Below are positions 8,392-18,600 of a stretch of 64,000 bases of DNA, in pieces. The translations under genes and the position numbers were made by a program. The stretch's first letter is position 1. Every line of letters starts with the position of its first letter. The stretch is taken from contig JALQPE010001688.1 of assembly GCA_030407315.1 (NCBI GenBank), forward strand, positions 186,001-250,000, in the 5' to 3' direction. The notes beneath the pieces were generated by a model that saw only the letters and a program-made list of their open reading frames with translations, searched no databases and was not told where the DNA came from. This DNA is from Asparagopsis taxiformis. Taxonomy: Eukaryota > Rhodophyta > Florideophyceae > Bonnemaisoniales > Bonnemaisoniaceae.

Positions 8392-10023
8392 ATGTCCATC
8401 AACGCTACTACCGCTTTCTCTGTGATCCGCCCGTTAACATCTATTCCAAGACACAGAATCATTACCTCCAAAAAAACTTGTTCCATTCGCCGCACTATAA
8501 TGGCAGCCAAAGTTTCCTCCTACGAACAGCTCACTGATGTGTATCGTGACATTTCTTCGCTCTCCGCTATTGGCGGCATCCTAGAATGGGACGAGCAGGT
8601 AATGATGCCAACTGGTGCGGCCAACTCGCGCGCAAAGCAAAAGGCTGCTCTGGCTGCTATTGTGCATGAGAAGTCCACTTCGGAATCACTCAAAGCTTCG
8701 ATTGATGCGGCAAAAAAAGATCTGCATACACTAAACAGTTTTGAGAAGGCAGTTGTACGTGATGCAGAAAGGAACTACTTGTTAGCTGTTGGTGTACCCA
8801 CTTCGCTTGAAAAAGAGATTGCAGAGAAGGAAGTTGCCAGCGTGCAGGCATGGGTAGCTGCAAGATCCAACGATGATTTCGATTCCTTTTCTCCGCATCT
8901 CGATACGATCCTAGCGCTCATGAAGAAGAAGGCACTCGCGATGAAATCACAAAGTGACCCATATGATACGATGATTGATCGCTTTGAAAGGGGTATGAGC
9001 GCAGAAAGGCTCACTCAAATCTTCCAACACATTACTGGACCGCTCAAGATGATTTTAGAAAAGGTTTTCACTGCTAAGGAATCTTGTTCGAAAACTGTCC
9101 ATCCAGCGCTTCTGGGTGGCGACGATTGGGATGTTGCCAAACAAGCAGAACTTAGCAGAGAAATCTGCAACGTACTGGGCTTCAACTTTGACAATGGTCG
9201 CATTGACGTTTCTGTTCATCCATTCACTGGCGGCTCAGGTCCTTCTGATGTACGCATTACTACAAGATATAGCAAGGAATTGCCATTTGAAGGAATTATG
9301 GGCACTGTACATGAAACAGGGCATGCCATGTACGAGCAGGGACGAAATGCAGAGTATGTAGGGCTTCCTGTCAGTGATGCACTCTCCATGGGAGCGCATG
9401 AATCACAAAGCCTATTCTGGGAGCGCATGATCGGACAAAACGTTGGATTCTGGCGGTCCGTATTGCCCATATTACACGAAAAGATGCCGCACACAAAAGA
9501 TGTCTCCGCCGAAGACTTTTTCTTCGCAGTAAACCAGGTGAATCGCAGCTTGATCCGTGTCGATGCAGATGAGCTCACATATCCCTTCCATATTATATTG
9601 CGATTCGAGCTGGAAAAGAAACTTGTCGCAGGTACGCTTTCGGTTGACGATCTTCCCAAGGCATGGGCAGAGGGTATGAAGGAGCATCTTGGCGTCGAAG
9701 TGCCGTCAGATAAGGAGGGATGTTTGCAAGATATCCATTGGCCTTCTGGTGCTTTTGGCTATTTCCCTTCGTACACCCTGGGCGCTATGATGGCTGCGCA
9801 GCTGTTTGCGTACATGAAAAAGGTTGCTATGCCTGATATCGAGAGTAAAATTGAAAAGGGTGAGTATGCAGACATTCGGGAATGGTTGCGAAAGAATATC
9901 CATCAAGTTGGTAGCCTTTATCCTTCTCTGGATGAGTTGCTTGAGAGTGTCACAGAGGAGCCCTTGAACCCTCAATACTTCCTCGATTACCTTGAGGAGA
10001 AATATTCTAAGGTTTACGCTTGA
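8392..10023 (+). CDS. M32-family metallocarboxypeptidase (carboxypeptidase Taq type)
   Basis: A zinc carboxypeptidase that removes C-terminal residues from peptides. The 543-residue protein has the M32 fold signature: zinc motif HETGH (307-311, Glu308 catalytic) and third ligand Glu337 in HESQS. Further family motifs are GILEWDEQVMMP near the N-terminus and VDADELTYPFHI. The length fits the roughly 500-residue family plus a leader. The first ATG is at 8392; the frame is open to 8365 only through a TTG. The first ~36 residues (MSINATTAFSV..., Ser/Thr/Arg-rich) look like an organelle-targeting peptide, and Met at 8500 would give the bare enzyme. M32 is mainly prokaryotic, with scattered eukaryotic members. 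Confidence 0.92.
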   Translation: MSINATTAFSVIRPLTSIPRHRIITSKKTCSIRRTIMAAKVSSYEQLTDVYRDISSLSAIGGILEWDEQVMMPTGAANSRAKQKAALAAIVHEKSTSESLKASIDAAKKDLHTLNSFEKAVVRDAERNYLLAVGVPTSLEKEIAEKEVASVQAWVAARSNDDFDSFSPHLDTILALMKKKALAMKSQSDPYDTMIDRFERGMSAERLTQIFQHITGPLKMILEKVFTAKESCSKTVHPALLGGDDWDVAKQAELSREICNVLGFNFDNGRIDVSVHPFTGGSGPSDVRITTRYSKELPFEGIMGTVHETGHAMYEQGRNAEYVGLPVSDALSMGAHESQSLFWERMIGQNVGFWRSVLPILHEKMPHTKDVSAEDFFFAVNQVNRSLIRVDADELTYPFHIILRFELEKKLVAGTLSVDDLPKAWAEGMKEHLGVEVPSDKEGCLQDIHWPSGAFGYFPSYTLGAMMAAQLFAYMKKVAMPDIESKIEKGEYADIREWLRKNIHQVGSLYPSLDELLESVTEEPLNPQYFLDYLEEKYSKVYA

Positions 10024-10396
10024 TTTGGAGTTGGAGCAATGGTTGAAGTTGTATTAAGCAGTCATCGAATAGTGTAGGCAAGATTTTGTAGAACTTGTGT
10101 CAACTCCATCCCCGCCCCGTAAACATTGTCATCCGTACCATTTAGATTCAAAGCCATTGATGACCATTATAATCGTTCGTGATGACCATTGGTGAGGAAT
10201 CGTTGTGATAAAATGATGGCTGAGAAAGTTTCAAATTTCCGTGTCGGTCGAAAACTTGAAGCTGCTTCAAGTGAACACCATTGATGGCCTGCATTGACGA
10301 TAAGCCAATTGTAAGCTTTCCAACACGTATCAGATCAGATCTATTGAAAAAAATTACGGAACGGATCGATGGGGTTTGGACAGAAGTTTCTTTTAT
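10024..10396. other. Gene-free stretch after the M32 peptidase
   Basis: 373 bp between two convergent genes, AT-rich. GATGACCATT occurs twice (10158-10190). I see no tRNA or coding frame. Confidence 0.4.
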
Positions 10397-10750
10397 TTAA
10401 TCATCACTCATTATATGACTACAAAAACGATTCTGGCCACAATCAATGCAACCTTCACCATAAGTAGGGATGCTACGCATCCGTGATAAGAAACACTCGA
10501 TGTCCAGCACATGCTCCCAAAGCGCATACCACGCTTCGCGACCGCGCGACATGAGCTGGAAGATGAAATGATGCATTCTTCTCAGACTCTCTGCCGTGGG
10601 AGCATGTTCCTGTCCCACGTCGTCATTGACTCGCGAAAGATTTCTCAGAAACCACTGGATTTCTTCGAGATCTTCGCGGAGTCTCCGTTCGTTGGGTAGG
10701 AGGGGGACGGAGGCTTCATGAGCTTGTGTTTGTCCATGATTCTTTGCCAT
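10397..10750 (-). CDS. Small unknown protein with C-terminal Cys cluster
   Basis: A 117-residue frame starting with ATG. I do not recognise the family. The N-terminus is polar, the middle (residues 20-95) is predicted helical and aromatic-rich (EEIQWFLRNL, MHHFIFQLM, REAWYALWEHVL), and the end carries GCIDCGQNRFCSH, a possible small metal site. A TATA box at 10853-10860 lies about 103 bp upstream, the same spacing as in CDC73. This argues that it is a real gene rather than a chance frame. Confidence 0.5.
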   Translation of the reverse strand: MAKNHGQTQAHEASVPLLPNERRLREDLEEIQWFLRNLSRVNDDVGQEHAPTAESLRRMHHFIFQLMSRGREAWYALWEHVLDIECFLSRMRSIPTYGEGCIDCGQNRFCSHIMSDD

Positions 10751-12008
10751 TTTGAGAGATTTGTTTTTTTGGCAGTTCTGGAGAGCGTTAACAACAAGCT
10801 TGAGAAGTTTGGGGGTGGGGGTTGGAGGGCAAGGGATGGATTGTTGGATTGCTATTTATAAGGGAGAAGGGGAGGCATTCGGGCATCAGTTGTGTGGTCA
10901 TTGATGACTGGCTGGCTGAAAGAGTAATCTTTCTCTGTTCAATGCAATGCAGTGCTTGATTATGTGGGTACATGGGTGATTATTGTATATTCTTGCTTGT
11001 GGAGGCAGGTGGGAGCTGCAATTGCTAGCGGGAGTGAGGAGAATGGCTTGCAATATTCACGGTGTAGAAGCATAGAAGAGAGATGAGCAATAGAAAACAA
11101 AATTGCATTGCATTGTTTACAACTACAAGGAGCAGGGAATGACGATAGAGATCTGTAGACTAGTAAACAGTGGAATAAATAGAACACCTGTCTACCGCTG
11201 TTTGAATTAAATGCTGTAAGTCTGCGTCCTTGTCGGTTGGGAGGAAAATATCAAAGTGGGAAAGAGCTTTGCATTATGTTCGTGGCACCAGCTGTGTCAC
11301 CTATCATCATGTCATGGTAACCAAAACATTAAGGGAGAGCACAGTGCGATTGGAAGAGGTGAAGGCATATAGCGGACGCTGCCGGTTCAGTTTTGTAAAG
11401 TTGGCATTACACCACACCGGAGGGCATCAGGGAAAAGACGTCGCGATGCCAAGAAACTATAGGTTAAATTGGTCTAGATGAAATGAAAATCTGTGAATAG
11501 GATAGTATCGGGGGTAATTGAACTGGAGAGGTGAATCGTGTGTTTGGGTCATGCGAAACTAAAATGATAATGACAGGTTGTAGAAAAAGCAAAGGGCTTT
11601 TGTGAGTTGAGTACGAAGATAGATTTCAGAACAGGAATCGCAAGCTCTCCCACCATCACTCGGGAGTTTTTTCTCCAAATCCTTTATGTTATGGCTGTCT
11701 TGAGCAAGGTTGGACTTTGTTGCATCTCTACTAGCTAGAGAAGGAAGGCAATTTATGCGGGCACGGCGCGTCGATCTCCAGCCAATGAAACGACATGAGC
11801 AGATATTTTTAGCAGGCTTAAAATACGAGATCACACCGAGTCAAAGTTTCCCCTTCTCCTGTAGTCAGTCCCACAACTCAGACGTCCAACTTCTACAAGT
11901 ATTTTCCTTCAACCAACGCGCTAAACAACTCTCTGTCTCAACGTGTTCAAAACTTCCGTGCAACACACACTCGCCCAAAGAACTTGGTGCACCTGCAATC
12001 AATTCAAA
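10751..12008. other. Divergent intergenic region, 1.26 kb
   Basis: It lies between the small unknown gene and the cobalamin-binding-like gene. It contains the TATA box noted above and a CCAAT at 11782-11786. Frames of up to 117 codons exist but show no recognisable domain. I find no tRNA. Confidence 0.4.
10853..10860 (-). promoter_or_regulatory. TATA box of the small unknown gene
   Basis: TATAAATA on the minus strand, about 103 bp before the ATG at 10750. Confidence 0.4.
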
Positions 12009-13013
12009 ATGCAAACAACATCAAAAACTAAATCCAACAGGACGCGCAAGCAAACAACAGTGAGAATAGGCTGTCTTCTCCCAGGCCTCACAGACGTTGT
12101 GCACGACCTAGGATTCTCAAAGGCAATCGTCGCCAATACGCACGAATGCGCGACGGAAACGCACAGTAAATCGGTCACAAAGCCCAAACTGAACGAGACC
12201 AAAACGCTGAGCGCGGGCGAAATCGCGGCAGGCTGGAATGTAGTCACATCAGAAAACAGTTCATACACACGGCGAACATTGGACATGCTCTCGACGCATA
12301 TATGCTCGTTCTACGATGTGGACATGGTCAAGTTGGGCGCCATATCGCCGACCGTTTTGCTCACCGATATTTGCCAACCACGAATGCCTGTCGACCCGAG
12401 CGAGGAAGATATCAAACACGCTATCAGAAAATACATTCCCAGTCTGAAAACGATCATCACACTCAAATACCAATCACTGGCGGACGTTATGGAGCTTCAC
12501 CATGCGACCGCGCGCGCACTCGGCGACCCGTCAGCAGCGGTGGATGCTGTTGCGAAAGCGCGCACACGACTGCATGCTGTGGAGGGGAAGGCGTCGAAGA
12601 GGGCGAAGAAAATAGCGGTGGTGCAATGGACGAATCCGCTGTACGTTGCGGGGGATTGGGTGCCGGAGATTTTGCAACTGGCTGGTGGAGCAGCGGATGC
12701 GATTACCAGTATGGGGGGACCTTCCATGTGCGTGTCGGCGTCGTCTCTTCTGCAGATGGATATGGTGATATTTGCGATTTGTGCAGTTGATCTTTCGGGG
12801 TGCAATCGGATCGTGAAAGCATTTTGGAAAGACAATGCAAAGGTCTTTGTAAAGTGGCCGGGCAAGTTTTTTATCACCGATGCCACCAAGTTGTATTCAC
12901 GCCCGGCGGTTAGCACCGTGGTGCAATCGGCGGAGGTTACGGCTGAAATTGCGAGCGGTAACAACCTGTTTGGACATAAGGGCGTGCTGTGGGAAGAGTG
13001 GAAGCGTTGGTGA
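12009..13013 (+). CDS. BtuF-like cobalamin/metal-chelate binding-fold protein
   Basis: A 334-residue member of the periplasmic-binding-protein family of cobalamin and iron-chelate transporters (COG0614 type), here in a eukaryote and without a signal peptide. Family signatures are GCLLPGLTDVVHDLG (bacterial form: SLLPSATEI..LG), ANTHEC (SHEC), SLADVMELHHATARALG and QWTNPLYVAGDWVPEILQLAGG, which closely matches the bacterial EWLDP.FVAG.WVPE..ELAGG block. The first ATG is at 12009; the frame is open to 11943 only from a GTG. The first ~20 residues are Lys/Thr/Arg-rich. No permease or ATPase of an ABC importer lies nearby, so the role may be intracellular binding. The ligand is not shown by sequence. 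Confidence 0.75.
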   Translation: MQTTSKTKSNRTRKQTTVRIGCLLPGLTDVVHDLGFSKAIVANTHECATETHSKSVTKPKLNETKTLSAGEIAAGWNVVTSENSSYTRRTLDMLSTHICSFYDVDMVKLGAISPTVLLTDICQPRMPVDPSEEDIKHAIRKYIPSLKTIITLKYQSLADVMELHHATARALGDPSAAVDAVAKARTRLHAVEGKASKRAKKIAVVQWTNPLYVAGDWVPEILQLAGGAADAITSMGGPSMCVSASSLLQMDMVIFAICAVDLSGCNRIVKAFWKDNAKVFVKWPGKFFITDATKLYSRPAVSTVVQSAEVTAEIASGNNLFGHKGVLWEEWKRW

Positions 13014-13444
13014 GTGTGCCCATTGAATGATGATACCTTTTAAAGCACGATTGTTACAACGTGCTTTGTCGAAACTTGTTTGGATGCAGCAGGATGATGA
13101 CAAGATGTCAATCGTCTTTACAGCACAAATTTCAATCCAATATATAACAAATCAGAGAAGAGATGATCGCATTTACAATTGACAGTCTTATTACAACGTC
13201 GACAATTGGAGTGCACACTGATTCGCCACAGGCGCACATTGACGCGTTGAGTAGTGTGACAACAGTGTACATCGTTTCTCGCAACCTTCTCCATCCCTTG
13301 AATTGAATGTACATCCTTTCTGCAGAATGTACGCCCACAATTGCATGCCAGTTTCCTCTGGAGAATGCCTCATTTCACTTACGTAAAACACCTACATAAG
13401 CAATGTAAACTCCCTGCATCCGCAAAGCTTCTAGTAAAAACCTC
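13014..13444. other. Intergenic region with a short hairpin
   Basis: 431 bp between two plus-strand genes. A perfect 8-bp inverted repeat (AAAGCACG at 13042-13049, CGTGCTTT at 13060-13067, 10-nt loop) starts about 30 bp after the stop codon and could fold in the 3' UTR. Nothing else is evident. Confidence 0.35.
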
Positions 13445-15565
13445 ATGTTGGACTTTAGCGCAATCACTGCCAGTATGGCACGCCTACAGCTTTTGTCCCC
13501 TCCTGCACCGCAAAAACCTCCGCCTACCTATCTACCACATCTCGATGGGCTCAGAGCTGTTGCTTTGATCGGCGTCCTTCTCTTCCACTTTGACGCACAG
13601 ATAGCGAAAGGCGGATTCGCAGGTGTGGATTGTTTTCTGGTTCTGTCTGGTTTCCTGATAACGCGCAATATCCTCCGAGACGTTTCCAATCATGATTTCT
13701 CCTTCACAAAGTTCTACAAGAGACGATTCTGGCGACTGTATCCCGCCGCACTCTTCACCTGTCTTCTGGCACTTATCCTTGCCTTTTTCCTATCGCCACC
13801 GGATCTTTCTCTTATTACTGCGAAAAGCGCAGTGGCTTCAATGTTCTTCAGCAGCAACGTGTTCTTCTTCACTATAGCAGACTATTTCGATAACAGTGCG
13901 ATTGTCAAGCCTTTATTGCACATGTGGAGTCTGTCTCTTGAGGAGCAATTCTACTTTTTCTGGCCCTTCATAGTGGTTAAAGCTTCGTCTCGTCAATACA
14001 TGATGCCGCTTGTTGTGATAATATTGACAGCTTCTTCTTTTCTACTCAGTCTATTCCTCGAGAAAGATCACTCGTCTTTCGTTTTCTACATGCTCCCATG
14101 CAGAGTGTACGAGTTTGGGGCTGGTGCACTTTGTGCATTATCAGAATCAACATGGAATCGTACTCAAAATCTATTTGAGGAATCCTTCACCTTTTCCCTT
14201 TCCTCTCTTGTGCAAAACATGCTTTCTCTATTTGCCATTTCGTTCGTTGGCTTCTCTTTCTATACCATTTCGCCAGCGTCTTCACTCCTCTACATGATGC
14301 CCGTTGTGCTCGGAACAATGGTTATCATCGCGACCCCAGGCTCATTAATCAGTAGACTGTTTTTGGCAAATCCGTTTATGCGCTTTTTGGGAGCGACATC
14401 GTATTCTGCGTACCTCATGCATTGGGTATTCTATGTTTTTGTGCATGAGATCTTAGAAGGGTTGGGCCTAGGAAAACCAGCAGTAATGCTCATGATACTT
14501 CTGACTCTTTTCAGCGCTGTTGTGCTTAGAACTATGGTTGAGGATAGAATGCGCAGAGAACGGAAGATCTATCTTGGACCTCTCGTAGCGTTATTTTCGC
14601 TTTCCGCGTTCCTGGGATCAACTGCAGTTTTTACAAAGGGTTGGCGTTTCAGATTCGATGGTATGATCATTACCCAAGATGATTCTTTGCGAATCATGCG
14701 GAATCTTTGTATTGATATCGACCCATCAATGAAGAGGTCATTATACGGAGCATCCGGATGTTACGTTGGAGATCATGAAGGGAATGACACGGATATTCTT
14801 GTGATGGGGGATTCGTTTGCTCAACACCTCATCCCAGCGTTAGATACCGTTGGCAAGATAAGAAGGGAGAGGTACGAGATGAAATTCGCCATGGGGTGTC
14901 CACTATATGCAAAAAATGAATATTGGATGTCAATACGAAAACCAACCTGTCGTGATTACACACACATTCGGAACTGGGAATATATAGACAATCTGAAGGA
15001 GAAGAAGACATTTCTGGTTGCAAATTCATGGGGCTATACTAATCATGAAGCGCATTCGTCCAAGATCCTCAATCTACAAGCAGATCTGAAGAAGCGAGGC
15101 CATAAAATGATCATTGCTTCCGAACCTCCAGGGATCGAGGAGCAAGACCACGCCAATTTTGCATGTCTAGATCTCCAACAGCAAGTGATCGCAAGATTAC
15201 TCCGACGGTTTTATGGTGAAAGATGGCGTGGATGCGTTCCAAACTACCTGCGTCCGCGAAAAAATCGTGAAATAGAGACACAGAACTTGAAAAGACTGGC
15301 GAAGAAGCGGTTCTACTTCATCAACATTTTTGACAAAGTGTGTCGAAAACAAGTTGGTGAAGAGACCATGTGCCGTCCTCTATGCGCTGCGAATCCGAAC
15401 ACTTCTCTAGTCGACAATTTTGGGTACGAACGAGATGGGTTTCACTTGAATGTTGATGGTTCAAGATATCTGGTTGGCATTTATGAACAAGCTCTCGGTA
15501 GAATATTTAAACTCGGTGGATACTCGCATGTGAGTCTCCAACGCTCAACGAAATCTAATTTATAA
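13445..15565 (+). CDS. Acyltransferase-3/SGNH fusion (OafA/OafB-type O-acyltransferase)
   Basis: A 706-residue membrane O-acyltransferase of the bacterial OafA/OafB type, which transfers acyl groups (usually acetyl) to sugars. The AT3 domain (about residues 30-420, roughly ten hydrophobic segments) starts with HLDGLRAVA and has GFAGVDCFLVLSGFLIT, FYKRRFWRLYPA and HMWSLSLEEQFYFFWP. The C-terminal SGNH domain has GDS with Ser457 and the Asp664-x-x-His667 pair (DGFH). Both parts are intact. A role in modifying extracellular polysaccharide is a reasonable inference for an alga. The first ATG is used; an ATG 11 codons later is also possible. Confidence 0.88.
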   Translation: MLDFSAITASMARLQLLSPPAPQKPPPTYLPHLDGLRAVALIGVLLFHFDAQIAKGGFAGVDCFLVLSGFLITRNILRDVSNHDFSFTKFYKRRFWRLYPAALFTCLLALILAFFLSPPDLSLITAKSAVASMFFSSNVFFFTIADYFDNSAIVKPLLHMWSLSLEEQFYFFWPFIVVKASSRQYMMPLVVIILTASSFLLSLFLEKDHSSFVFYMLPCRVYEFGAGALCALSESTWNRTQNLFEESFTFSLSSLVQNMLSLFAISFVGFSFYTISPASSLLYMMPVVLGTMVIIATPGSLISRLFLANPFMRFLGATSYSAYLMHWVFYVFVHEILEGLGLGKPAVMLMILLTLFSAVVLRTMVEDRMRRERKIYLGPLVALFSLSAFLGSTAVFTKGWRFRFDGMIITQDDSLRIMRNLCIDIDPSMKRSLYGASGCYVGDHEGNDTDILVMGDSFAQHLIPALDTVGKIRRERYEMKFAMGCPLYAKNEYWMSIRKPTCRDYTHIRNWEYIDNLKEKKTFLVANSWGYTNHEAHSSKILNLQADLKKRGHKMIIASEPPGIEEQDHANFACLDLQQQVIARLLRRFYGERWRGCVPNYLRPRKNREIETQNLKRLAKKRFYFINIFDKVCRKQVGEETMCRPLCAANPNTSLVDNFGYERDGFHLNVDGSRYLVGIYEQALGRIFKLGGYSHVSLQRSTKSNL

Positions 15566-15656
15566 ACTGCACTCAGAAAGCTAACGCGCTGTTAGCAACT
15601 GCCTCTTCGGTTCGACAGTCAAGTAGTTACTCGCAGCTCGTCATCGAATCAGCATT

Positions 15657-18600
15657 CTAGAACAAATGGCGAAATATGTCGTCATACTTCTTTGACTCTG
15701 TTCCGCTACTTTCTTCCTTCGTGTCTCTGCTTTGTACATCCCCAACTTTCTCTTCAGCTTTTGTTGTGGGTTCACAACTAAGCTGCGTCACTCCAGTTCT
15801 ACCAAATGCCGCTTCCCAACAATATTTCCCCTTCACGGTTGCACTTGTTTTCATTTTGCCCTTAGTACCGCCTAGTTTCTCAAAATTCTTCACATCCGAT
15901 CCTGATCTGCCACAACTCTTCCCCCTCTTTCCCAATTCCTCACCACTCATTTCCAATCCACTATCCTTCCCATTCCGGTGCCTTTTCCTTTTATCCTCCA
16001 TTCCAGTTGTAGACTCCCTCCCTCTCTTCATATGTTCCTGTGTGTTCTCCCAAACTACAAACTTTCCTTCCCCATTCTCTCCACCACCGCTCATACTCAA
16101 TGTCTCGTGAACGTCAGTACCACAAATGCTAGTCGGTCCAATATGAACATCAACACATTTCCAGTCAGAATAACTCCCAATTTCCCTCACTTTCAAGTCC
16201 AACTCCACCATTTGATGTCCTTGCTCTAGCGAAAATGTCTGACATCCCACCAACCCATGTGATGTTGAGCCAACAAGAATGAACCCTTCAAGCCCTTTTT
16301 GCCCCAGTTCGTCACCAGCTTGTGACGATATTTGCAGCTCCATCTTGACGCCAAACTTTTTCCGCTGTTCATCACATACAACTATACAACATGACGAAAT
16401 CTGAATCAAAGGAAACTTTTCAAGCTTCTTGTGTAGTTTCTTCCCAAACGGTGGTTTGCTCCCAGTTGCATTCTCAATGTCTTCGTAACTACACTGCCCC
16501 AATTTTCGAACTGTTGATATTCCGTGTTTTGATAATGCGCTCGAATAAACCTTTCCAACTCCCGGAATTTGTCGCAGAGTTGTAGGCCCATCCCAAAAGC
16601 ATTTGTTCATTACAGCTCTACAAACTTGCAATGCCAATGAGGCCCCATCATAACTGACACGAAGTGAGCGCTCCATTACCAACGATATGATACAGGAACA
16701 CACGCGTGAAGCAGATTTCATCAGTCGAATAGCTTCACTGTGTAAAGAGAAATCATTCCCAAGAAGATTTACATGATCTCCCATCACTGCTTGCAGTAGT
16801 ACAGAAACCTTTTGCTCAGGCTCCTTCACCTTGCCATATACAGGTATCCGTATTACAGAGTTGATTTCGTTCAACCTCTTCTTCTCAGACCTACGCACAC
16901 ATACACCCTGCACAACCTCTGTACAACAACCCAAGATCTTCATCATTTCCAAGGTGCTCTTCGCCTTTGGTAGCTCCCGCCACAGCAGTCCCATCGTCTC
17001 ATATGATATGCAGTACTTTGCCATACAAAGACCTGCAGAAGTGCTTTCCAGTCCGAAGCAGTCGTCGTCGTAACGAACTAGATTGACATTTGACAGTCTA
17101 TCAACGACACTCATAGCAATCGCAATAACCTTGCTCCTCACACCGCTTTCATCTGGCTCCGGATCACCTTGATGATTCGCATGTAGCCTCGAGCAAAAAA
17201 ATGTTGAAGTCAGGAACATCACGGCTGACGGGATGTCTGTAATTACTTGTCTGGCAATCTCAGCATTAATACATTCTTCGAGATTGGACTCTAATTGACT
17301 TTCCAAGGAGCCCACTACCCCTTTGCTCATGATTTCAAAATGTCTTGTTTTCGACGCTGGTGTCATAATGACAGCAACACCTTGCGTATCTAACCCGGTG
17401 CGACCAGCTCTGCCACACATCTGCAGAAGAGTGTTCTGTTCACAATCATGCAGTGAGCCGCCGTGATATACAGACGTCCCTGCAATGATAACGAGTCTTG
17501 CAGGAAGATTTACACCTTGGGCGAGGGTGCTCGTCGCAAACAGGCATCTGAGCATTGATTTACGGAACAGTTCTTCTACAAGGGCACGAGCATCGGCTGA
17601 CATATCAGCATGGTGCACGCCGATTCCAAGTGGGATAAGCAGTTTCAAAACTTTGTCATTACATTTATGAGCGCATTCACTCAGTTCACGTCTTTCCTCT
17701 GCAGAGAGAGGATGAGTCAAGGCATTGCCGTTAGCACTGGCGTCTAGCTTTCCGTTTCTTAACTTGCCAGCCAATGCATTTGCAGATGCAACAGTTTGTT
17801 TACGGCTTGGGCAGAATATAAGCGATGGCTTTCCGTCACTATACTTTTGAATCACTGCCATCATATGCGCATCATAAACCTTTGCAATCTGCCAAGGATT
17901 GTGCGCTCGATAGCCAAGAACTTTGATATGCAATGGAACTGGTCTGAAAGTCTCATCAAAAGACTTCAAATTGCTAGGATGAACCCTAAGCCAATTTGCA
18001 ATGTCACATGCATTGGAGATAGTGGCTGACACAGCAATAATGCGAAGAAAAGCTACTGGTGCAGGGCATCCACCAGTAGAACGGGCATCATCGCTTGCGA
18101 CTATCATGCGTGTAACAACAGATTCTAAAGATGCACCGCGAGAATCGCCAATCTGATGAACTTCATCAAGAAGGAGAAGAGCAATGCGATTGGTTGTACT
18201 ATACGCATTATGAGAGCCAATATTTCGAGTCACACTGTCCCACTTTTCTGCCGTTGTGACAATCAAGTCCGCATTCAGCAACTTAGAGTCATCTGGTTGA
18301 GTGAAGATATCACCTGTGACAAGTTCTACGCGTAACCCAAAATCAGAAAACTTGGAACGCCAATCTTCAGCACGCTCTGCACATAATGACTTGGTTGGTG
18401 CTATGAAAACAATCTTGCCGTCCATTCTATTGGAGCCAAACGACTTGGATTGTAAAGGTTCAAGTGAGGAATGCAATAAACGCATGATTGCAAGCTCGAA
18501 GCAAACAGTTTTCCCCGAACCTGTAGGGGATGAGATAAGAATGTTGTCATCCTTGTACCATGTATCGAGGCATTGGGATTGCATTCTGTTAAAAGATGCA

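Noticed and set aside
10179..10223. C/D-box snoRNA-like motifs (GTGATGA and CTGA)
   Set aside because: No terminal stem, no C'/D' pair and no guide match that I can show; chance occurrence is likely.
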